Below, one piece after another: positions 42,729-47,880 of a stretch of 47,880 nt of DNA (position 1 is the stretch's first letter; each line of letters starts with the position of its first letter). Under the pieces are notes generated by a model. That model saw only the letters and a program-made list of their open reading frames with translations. It was not told the origin of the DNA and did not search any database. This stretch comes from Oscillospiraceae bacterium. Lineage in GTDB: Bacteria; Bacillota; Clostridia; Oscillospirales; Oscillospiraceae. The translations under genes and the position numbers were made by a program. The stretch lies in assembly GCA_015067765.1 (NCBI GenBank), contig SVLV01000010.1, positions 1 to 47,880 on the forward strand, given 5' to 3'.

Positions 42729-42736
42729 TGTATACA
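42729..42736. promoter_or_regulatory. TGTATACA core at the GntR gene promoter
   Basis: A perfect 8-bp palindrome just downstream of the -10 box of the regulator's promoter. It shares the TGTATA core with the operators at 35947 and 36108, suggesting autoregulation. Confidence 0.5.
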
Positions 42737-42745
42737 TATAGAGAT

Positions 42746-42774
42746 AGAATACATGATTTTGCCCCATATTTCAA
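42746..42774 (-). promoter_or_regulatory. Promoter of the GntR regulator gene
   Basis: On the minus strand, TTGAAA (42769-42774) and TATTCT (42746-42751) have 17-bp spacing. Confidence 0.65.
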
Positions 42775-42816
42775 GACTTTCCTTCCAAAAAGACCTGTTT
42801 CCCCACAAAATGTCAC

Positions 42817-42851
42817 AAAAGAGACCCCTCGCTGTGCAAGGGGTCTCTTTT
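42817..42851 (-). terminator. Terminator of the ABC transporter operon
   Basis: 13-bp perfect stem (AAAAGAGACCCCT and complement) with a T run, 15 bases after the stop of the substrate-binding protein gene. Confidence 0.9.
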
Positions 42852-42865
42852 GGCATTTTCGGCAC

Positions 42866-43858
42866 TCAGCTTACCGCTTTTCGGGCAAAGGAATTATCCA
42901 CCAGCTGTCCAAAGTCCACCCAATCCTTCCGCTCCAGTTCGCCGGCCTGTTCCATCACGGTCTCCAGCCGCTCCAGTGCCGCCTGCTCCATCACAGGGGT
43001 TGCGTTCCAGGCGTCGATCTCCCGATGACGGGCCGTCACCTTCTCCAGCACCTCCAGAGAGGTATCCGGGAACTGGTCGGCGATGGCCTCCGCCACCTCC
43101 CGATCACTGTGGGTGGCGATCCACTTCTGGGCACGGGCGATGGCGTTGGTAAAGCCTTGAACCACATCGGGGTTCTGCTCCAAATAGCTGCGGTTGGCAA
43201 AGTAGGCGGTATAGGGGATCTCACCGCTCTCTGTGCCGATGGAACAGAGCACATATCCCTTGCCGGCCAGTTCCACCTCCGTGGCGGTAGGTTCAAAGAG
43301 CGCTACATAGTCCCCGTGGCCGCCGGTAAATGCACCGGCCATCATATTGAACTGCACGGAGGTGTCCACCACCGCATCCACATGGGGCTCCACTCCGTTG
43401 AGACGCATCACATACTCCAGCGTCATCTCCGGCACTCCGCCGGCGCGGCCGCCGATGACGGTCTTTCCCCGCAAATTCTCCCAGGAAAAGGTCTCCTGGG
43501 TGCGCCCCACCAGGAAAGATCCATCCCGCTTGGTCAGCTGCGCGAAAATGACAGGAGCATCCTCTTTCCCCTGGTTGTGTACATAGATGGCAGCCTCCGG
43601 ACCGGCCAGCCCAATATCGGATTGCCCGGACACCACTGCCGTCATCACCTTGTCGGCTCCACCACCGTTGGTCAATTCCACCGTCAGTCCTTCCTGGGCA
43701 AAGAAGCCCTGACTCATGGCCACATACTGCGGTGCATAAAACACAGAATGGGTAACCTCATTGAGTCTGACCACCTGGTTTTCCTGCTTTGTACCGCAGC
43801 CACTCAGGGCAGACAGCAGCATCAGCAGGGCACAGACACCGGCAAATACTTTTTTCAT
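42866..43858 (-). CDS. NitT/TauT-type ABC substrate-binding lipoprotein
   Basis: This 330-residue protein has a lipoprotein signal with lipobox LSGCG (Cys about 21). It has the NMT1/SsuA-like binding fold: YAPQYVAMSQGFFAQEGLTVEL, then SGQSDIGLAGPEAAIYV, and LRGKTVIGGRAGGVPEMTLEYVM. Members bind sulfonates, taurine, nitrate, bicarbonate or thiamine precursors. The specificity here is unknown. The start at 43858 begins the signal; GGGGGT lies upstream. It overlaps the permease stop by four bases and is the last gene of the operon. Confidence 0.9.
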   Translation of the reverse strand: MKKVFAGVCALLMLLSALSGCGTKQENQVVRLNEVTHSVFYAPQYVAMSQGFFAQEGLTVELTNGGGADKVMTAVVSGQSDIGLAGPEAAIYVHNQGKEDAPVIFAQLTKRDGSFLVGRTQETFSWENLRGKTVIGGRAGGVPEMTLEYVMRLNGVEPHVDAVVDTSVQFNMMAGAFTGGHGDYVALFEPTATEVELAGKGYVLCSIGTESGEIPYTAYFANRSYLEQNPDVVQGFTNAIARAQKWIATHSDREVAEAIADQFPDTSLEVLEKVTARHREIDAWNATPVMEQAALERLETVMEQAGELERKDWVDFGQLVDNSFARKAVS

Positions 43859-44670
43859 GGTATAACCCCCCAGAATCGATTCAAATATTTCTCCGCCCAC
43901 AGCACCAGGCGGTACATCACAACTGCCGCCGCTGCCAGCAGCAGTACGCTGGTCATCACCAGATCCATATTAAATACCTGCGATCCATAGACGATCAGAT
44001 ATCCCAGACCGGCTCTCGACACCAAAAACTCTCCCATAATCACGCCCACCCATGAAAGACCCACATTGACCTTCAAGGTGTTCAGTAGGGTGGGGTAGTT
44101 GGCAGGAAACACCAACAGCCACAGAATCTGCCCGCGGCTGGCATTGAGGGTGCGCATCAGCCGGATCTTCTCCGGATCCGTACCGAGAAAGCCCTGATAC
44201 ATGGAGAGAATGGTGACAATCAGGGAGATGGCCAGCGTCATCACAATGATGGAGCCCATCCCCGCTCCCATCCAAACGATAAAAATCGGCCCCAACGCCG
44301 TTTTGGGCAGGGCGTTGAGCACCACCAGATAGGGATCCAGAATCCGAGCCAAATCCTCGGACCACCACATGGCGATGGCCACCAGCGTCCCCAGTAGGGT
44401 CCCCGCCAGAAATCCTACCACCGTCTCCAGACAAGAGGTTGCGATATGCAACGGCAGTTCTCCGGTGCGGCAGAGATTGAGGAAGGTCTGCACCATCCGG
44501 CTGGGACTGCTGGTCAAAAAGCCGTCTGACAGCCCCACATGTGTACTCAGCTCCCAGAACCCGAACACGCCTACCAACAGCAGAATCTGCCAGATCCGGA
44601 TGATTCTGCGCCGCTTGCGACGTTGGGCCAGCCACTGCAGCCGACCGGGTGACGGCGCGTTTTCATGCAT
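43855..44670 (-). CDS. NitT/TauT-type ABC permease
   Basis: This 271-residue protein has a basic start (RKRRRIIR), then about six membrane helices. The permease loop that contacts the ATPase reads EKIRLMRTLNASRGQILWLLVFPANYPTLLNTLKV, close to the EAA motif. LSWVGVIMGEFLVSRAGLGYLI is characteristic of the SsuC/TauC-type permeases. It overlaps the ATPase gene by eight bases and the binding-protein gene by four, so the three are tightly coupled. Confidence 0.92.
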   Translation of the reverse strand: MHENAPSPGRLQWLAQRRKRRRIIRIWQILLLVGVFGFWELSTHVGLSDGFLTSSPSRMVQTFLNLCRTGELPLHIATSCLETVVGFLAGTLLGTLVAIAMWWSEDLARILDPYLVVLNALPKTALGPIFIVWMGAGMGSIIVMTLAISLIVTILSMYQGFLGTDPEKIRLMRTLNASRGQILWLLVFPANYPTLLNTLKVNVGLSWVGVIMGEFLVSRAGLGYLIVYGSQVFNMDLVMTSVLLLAAAAVVMYRLVLWAEKYLNRFWGVIP

Positions 44671-45421
44671 GGGTATTCAGCTCCTTCCAAATGGCGTTGA
44701 AAAAGGTATGGAAAGCCTCGGTATCCCGCCGGGCCAGCGGATCCATCTGCCACAATCCATCCATATGAAAGTCCGCCTGCACCACCGCCGGGCGATGACT
44801 CAGCACCAACACCCGGTCGGACATACTGATGGCCTCGGAAATATCATGGGTCACCAGCAGAGCGGTCTTGTGTTCCTGCCGAATGATCTGCCAAATATCG
44901 GAAGATACACTGAGCCTGGTCTGATAATCCAGCGCAGAGAACGGCTCATCCAACAGCAGGATCTTCGGATTCGTAGCCAGCGTCCGGATCAGTGCGCAGC
45001 GCTGCCGCATCCCGCCAGATAACTGACTGGGCCGCATCTGCGCGAAATCTGCCAGTCCATAGCGGTCCAACAACCGCCGTACCTGCGCAAACTGCTCCTC
45101 CGTCCGCTGCCGGTGCAGAGTTAACCCCAGGGTCACATTGTCCCAAATAGTACGCCACTCAAAGAGTTGATCCCGCTGGGGCATAAAGCCGATTTTTGGT
45201 GTCGGACCGCAGACCGGCTCTCCGTCCACGGCAATACTGCCGCCGAAGAGGGGCTCCAGCCCTGCGATGGCGGAGAGTAGTGTGGATTTTCCACAGCCGG
45301 AGGGTCCCACAATGCTGCAAAACTCCCCCTCTGCCATGGAAAACGAGATATCCCGCAGGGCTTCTACCTCCCCCTCGGGAGCTTGATAGACAAAAGCCGC
45401 CTGTTTCAGTTCAATCAGCAC
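44663..45421 (-). CDS. NitT/TauT-type ABC transporter ATP-binding protein
   Basis: This 252-residue ATPase has Walker A GPSGCGKST (about 39-47), the signature LSGGMRQRCALIRTL (about 132-146), Walker B ILLLDEPFSALD (about 154-165) and the switch His in VTHDISEA. It powers the importer with the two downstream genes. The start is GTG at 45421, with AAGGAGG seven bases upstream. An ATG two bases earlier opens a two-codon frame (ATG TGC TGA) that is not the true start. Confidence 0.92.
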   Translation of the reverse strand: MLIELKQAAFVYQAPEGEVEALRDISFSMAEGEFCSIVGPSGCGKSTLLSAIAGLEPLFGGSIAVDGEPVCGPTPKIGFMPQRDQLFEWRTIWDNVTLGLTLHRQRTEEQFAQVRRLLDRYGLADFAQMRPSQLSGGMRQRCALIRTLATNPKILLLDEPFSALDYQTRLSVSSDIWQIIRQEHKTALLVTHDISEAISMSDRVLVLSHRPAVVQADFHMDGLWQMDPLARRDTEAFHTFFNAIWKELNTHA

Positions 45422-45459
45422 ATACTTGCCTCCTTTCCCGGAATAATACTCTCCGTGGC

Positions 45460-45465
45460 ATTATA
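45460..45465 (-). promoter_or_regulatory. -10 box of the ABC transporter operon
   Basis: On the minus strand, a perfect TATAAT lies 39 bases before the GTG start. No convincing -35 is visible. Confidence 0.45.
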
Positions 45466-45490
45466 TGCCGCGGGCCAAAACCGGTGTCTC

Positions 45491-45520
45491 TTGCCAGAGG
45501 GGCTCCGCATTTGGTACAAT
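45491..45520 (+). promoter_or_regulatory. Promoter of dapF
   Basis: TTGCCA (45491-45496) and TACAAT (45515-45520) have 18-bp spacing. It overlaps the divergent ABC promoter region. Confidence 0.6.
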
Positions 45521-45554
45521 AGGCACAGAAGATTTCCGCGAAAGGAGTGCGCGT

Positions 45555-46394
45555 ATGAAATTTTGGAAGATGAACGGTGCCGGCAACGATTTTATTCTGC
45601 TGGATAACCGCCAGCTGCAGCTGCCTCAGGAGTGTTTCTCCCAGTTGGCCCGCCATCTGTGCGAGCGGAGATTGTCTCTGGGTGCAGACGGCCTGATGGT
45701 GGTAGAACATCCCCGGGAGGACGGCGACTACCGGATGATTTTTTATAATGCCGACGGTTCCATGGGGGAGATGTGCGGCAACGGTGCCCGTTGTATCTGT
45801 CGCTATGGGTACGAAAACGGTCTGGCCGGTGAGATTCAGCGGGTGGAGACCACCGCCGGACTTCTGACCGGTCAGCGGATCGATGCTCGTCAGTATCGCA
45901 TCCGCCTGCAGGATCCTTCCGTGATCCGGTTGGAGGACAGGGTGGAAGTGGATGGTATCCAATATCCCTGCGCCTATGTGGAATTGGGCAATCCCGGAAT
46001 TCCTCATGCGGTAGTCCCTATCGAAAATCTGCGGCAGATCCCGGAGGAGGAGCTATTTGCTTTGGGCCGCAAGCTGCGATATCATCCGGCCTTCCCCAAG
46101 GGCGCCAATGTGAACTTCTATGAGATCCTGGGGCCCAACCACATCTACGAGCGCACCTGGGAGCGCGGTGTGGAGGGCTTCACCTATGCCTGCGGTACCG
46201 GGACAGGCTCTCTGGCCGTTGTTCTGACTCTGCAGGAAAAGGTCACCTGTGCCCCCATCCGGGTGGATATGACCGGCGGTCAGCTGGTGGTGGATGCACA
46301 TTGTGAAAACGGACACATCTCTCACTTGTATCTTACCGGCCCTACCAATATTGTTGCTGTGGGTGATATCACCGATGAGGAACTCCCTCTGTAG
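45555..46394 (+). CDS. dapF: Diaminopimelate epimerase
   Basis: This 279-residue enzyme converts LL- to meso-diaminopimelate for lysine and peptidoglycan. Its two catalytic Cys are in MCGNGARC (about 74-81) and YACGTGTGS (about 213-221). NGAGNDFILLDN at the N-terminus and KGANVNFYEIL mid-protein are family motifs. The start at 45555 follows AAAGGAG; an upstream extension overlaps the promoter. It is a single gene, divergent from the ABC operon. Length matches the family. Confidence 0.95.
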   Translation: MKFWKMNGAGNDFILLDNRQLQLPQECFSQLARHLCERRLSLGADGLMVVEHPREDGDYRMIFYNADGSMGEMCGNGARCICRYGYENGLAGEIQRVETTAGLLTGQRIDARQYRIRLQDPSVIRLEDRVEVDGIQYPCAYVELGNPGIPHAVVPIENLRQIPEEELFALGRKLRYHPAFPKGANVNFYEILGPNHIYERTWERGVEGFTYACGTGTGSLAVVLTLQEKVTCAPIRVDMTGGQLVVDAHCENGHISHLYLTGPTNIVAVGDITDEELPL

Positions 46395-46478
46395 CGGTTC
46401 TCATCCCCATTTGGTTTTCACATCACAAAAAGCCGCTCTTTTTTCCTTCTTTTTTATGGAAAATGCACCATTGGCCGC

Positions 46479-46508
46479 TTGACGGGCGGCACCCGGCGGT
46501 GATAAAGT
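46479..46508 (+). promoter_or_regulatory. Promoter of the alanine-dehydrogenase-like gene
   Basis: TTGACG (46479-46484) and TAAAGT (46503-46508) have 18-bp spacing. It gives a leader of roughly 85 bases. Confidence 0.5.
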
Positions 46509-46530
46509 CATACTAGAAACCAAGAAAAAC

Positions 46531-46557
46531 GGTGGGACTTCCCCTTAGAGTCCTACC
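46531..46557 (+). promoter_or_regulatory. Leader hairpin of the alanine-dehydrogenase-like gene
   Basis: GGTGGGACT pairs with AGTCCTACC (one G-T pair) across a nine-base loop in the 5' leader, followed by an A run and then the ribosome site. It has no T run, so it is not a terminator. It may stabilise the mRNA or be a regulatory structure. Confidence 0.4.
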
Positions 46558-46601
46558 TGAAAAAAACACGGTATCTGCAAAATTTTAAGGAGGATATTGC
46601 T

Positions 46602-47717
46602 ATGATTATTGGTATTCCTAAGGAAGTTAAGGATTCCGAGACCCGACTGGGCCTGACCCCCCCTTACGTCCGCTCCCTGACTCAGCAGGGCCACACCGTC
46701 TATTTCCAGAAGAACTGCGGTCTGGCCGGCGGTATGTCCAATGAGGATTTCCTGGCGGCTGGCGGCCAGATGGTCGACACCATGGAGGAAATCTACAACA
46801 AGTGCGAGATGATCGTCAAGTTCAAGGATCTGGAGCCCGAAGATCTGGCCATGCCCTTCCGCAAGGGTCAGATGATCTTCACCGCCTTCCACATGGGCGA
46901 GAATACTGCTAAGCCCGAGCAGGTCAAGCGCCTGCAGGAAGCCGAAGTCACCTGCGTATCCTATGAGATCACCCGTTTCGCCGATGGCACCCGCGCTCTG
47001 ACCCGTCCCATGGGCGAGATCGCCGGCCGTATGGCTCCCCTGCTGGGTGCTCAGTATCTGCAGCGCCAGTACGGCGGCAGCGGTGTGTGCATGATGCCCA
47101 TTACCGGTGCCAAGCGCGCCCGCGTCGTCATCATCGGCGGCGGTGTAGCCGGTCTGGGTGCCGCTGAGACTGCTCTGGGCCTGGGTGCCGAAGTTGTGGT
47201 CTTTGAGAAGGACCTGCGCCGTCTGGAGTACCTGCGCAGCGTGATCCCCAATGCCGCTCTGCGCATCATGGAGGAGACCTCCTTCGCCGAGGAAGTCGCC
47301 CGCGCCGACGTGCTGATCAACTGCATCTTCGCCTTCCCCGGCATGAAGGTGCCCGTTGTCACCCGTGAGATGGTCCGCAGCATGGCTAAGGGCTCCGTCA
47401 TCGTGGATATCGAGGGCGAGCGCATCATCGAGACCGCTCAGTACACCACCATCAGCAATCCCTACTTCATCGAAGAGGGCATTGTCCACGTGGGCATCAC
47501 CAACATCCCCGCTATGGTTCCCGCCGCTGCCAATGTGACCTTCCCCGCCGCCATCTACTCCATCGTGGAGGATACCGCCAACTACGGCCTGAAGGAAGGC
47601 GCCAAGCGCAACTTCGTGCTGCGTTCCGGCATCATGATGGTGGAAGGCAAGATGACCAGCCCCCTGGTTGCCAAGACTCAGGGTGTGGAGTGCGTTCCTC
47701 TGGACGACGTTCTGTAA
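46602..47717 (+). CDS. ald: Alanine dehydrogenase / PNT-family protein
   Basis: This 371-residue protein has the alanine dehydrogenase and transhydrogenase N-terminal fold. It opens IIGIPKEVKDSETRLGLTP with the substrate Arg. Lys in MIVKFKDLEP (about 75) and His in AFHMGEN (about 97) match the catalytic pair. The NAD-binding loop is VVIIGGGVAGLGAAETALGLGAEVVVFEKD (about 180-210). The sequence diverges from classical Ald in the C-terminal motif (IVDIEGERIIET). It interconverts pyruvate and alanine, or acts on a related amino acid. AAGGAGG precedes the ATG. Codons are strongly biased, indicating high expression. An insertion sequence begins 36 bases after its stop. Confidence 0.85.
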   Translation: MIIGIPKEVKDSETRLGLTPPYVRSLTQQGHTVYFQKNCGLAGGMSNEDFLAAGGQMVDTMEEIYNKCEMIVKFKDLEPEDLAMPFRKGQMIFTAFHMGENTAKPEQVKRLQEAEVTCVSYEITRFADGTRALTRPMGEIAGRMAPLLGAQYLQRQYGGSGVCMMPITGAKRARVVIIGGGVAGLGAAETALGLGAEVVVFEKDLRRLEYLRSVIPNAALRIMEETSFAEEVARADVLINCIFAFPGMKVPVVTREMVRSMAKGSVIVDIEGERIIETAQYTTISNPYFIEEGIVHVGITNIPAMVPAAANVTFPAAIYSIVEDTANYGLKEGAKRNFVLRSGIMMVEGKMTSPLVAKTQGVECVPLDDVL

Positions 47718-47790
47718 GCCAACTTACCGCATACATCAAAAGCGCCTGCCGACTGAACTGAACCAGTAAAAACGGACAATAGACAAAAAG

Positions 47791-47824
47791 CCCCCTGATG
47801 TAGGATAATAACTACATCAGGGGG
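47791..47824 (+). promoter_or_regulatory. Hairpin that includes the transposase ribosome site
   Basis: A 13-bp perfect stem (CCCCCTGATGTAG and complement) has an 8-base loop. Its right arm supplies the AGGGGG that acts as ribosome site for the ATG at 47832. Transcripts entering from outside would fold it and hide the site, which is a known way for IS elements to avoid read-through activation. Confidence 0.65.
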
Positions 47825-47831
47825 TGTTATT

Positions 47832-47880
47832 ATGTCCGGTAAGAAAGGCATGAAAAAGTATCCTATAGGGATACGAGAAG
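47832..47880 (+). CDS. IS3-family transposase OrfA-like, partial
   Basis: Only the first 16 codons are in the window (MSGKKGMKKYPIGIRE). Basic starts of this kind, followed by Y-x-x-x-x-R-E, are typical of the small helix-turn-helix OrfA of IS3/IS150 elements. The frame is open to the window edge. The preceding inverted-repeat-like sequence supports the call, but this is a short fragment. Confidence 0.6.
   Translation, partial: MSGKKGMKKYPIGIRE

Larger units (their letters stand above)
47754..47880 (+). mobile_element. Left end of an IS3-like insertion sequence
   Basis: TGAACTGAACCAGTAAAAAC and the bases that follow resemble IS3/IS150-group terminal repeats. A hairpin and the start of a transposase-like frame come after it. 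The element continues past the window, so its right end and target duplication cannot be seen. Confidence 0.65.

Noticed and set aside
45415-45423. ATG two bases before the GTG start of the ABC ATPase gene
   Set aside because: That ATG opens a two-codon frame (Met-Cys-stop). The GTG has correct spacing to the ribosome site and begins the ATPase.

Overview
The window looks like a chromosome segment of an anaerobic, low-GC-type (Firmicutes) gut Clostridium relative, most likely of the Oscillospiraceae/Ruminococcaceae group. This is inferred, not proven. The pointers are strong GGAGG ribosome sites, Gram-positive style promoters, long-form HPF, DUF3783 and DUF4340 proteins, a Gram-positive RND pump without a TolC partner, and cohesin/dockerin modules. 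Positions 1-2540 are visibly more AT-rich than the rest, which is roughly 55-60% GC by eye.

Layout. 1-2540 is the edge of a mobile element (MobC-like relaxosome protein, two membrane proteins of unknown function, a DUF6061-type protein). 2565-5037 holds a radical SAM/SPASM-like enzyme followed directly by a membrane protein whose tail carries six Cys-Ala repeats, a candidate enzyme-substrate pair. 5435-8516 has hpf and a three-gene flavin/membrane operon behind a perfect 20-bp palindrome. 8584-13949 has an enolase-superfamily enzyme and a 1295-residue RND transporter. 14111-17394 has two different GAPDH genes flanking a GntR/UTRA regulator. 17638-24996 has a kinase-like protein lacking the usual histidine, mnmA, a 23-residue small ORF, an inositol-phosphatase-like gene, a two-component system, a DUF4340 lipoprotein, DUF3783 and a ROK glucokinase. 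25183-27528 has a LysE-type exporter, truA and a second radical SAM protein.

27572-33689 is a cell-surface module: a membrane-anchored cohesin protein, a dockerin-bearing muramidase-like protein in the same operon, and a divergent membrane-anchored glycoside-hydrolase-like protein.

33748-42669 is the most striking metabolic locus. Two divergent operons (AcnX large and small subunits plus RidA; RpiB-like isomerase, split transketolase, transaldolase-like protein, DHDPS/NAL-family aldolase, PfkB kinase) and a convergent GntR regulator share a TGTATA(TA)CA-type palindrome in their promoters. I read it as one regulon for breakdown of an unidentified sugar acid or related compound. 42866-45421 is a NitT/TauT-type ABC importer, 45555-46394 is dapF, and 46602-47717 is an alanine-dehydrogenase-like gene. 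The window ends inside an IS3-like element whose transposase ribosome site lies in a hairpin.
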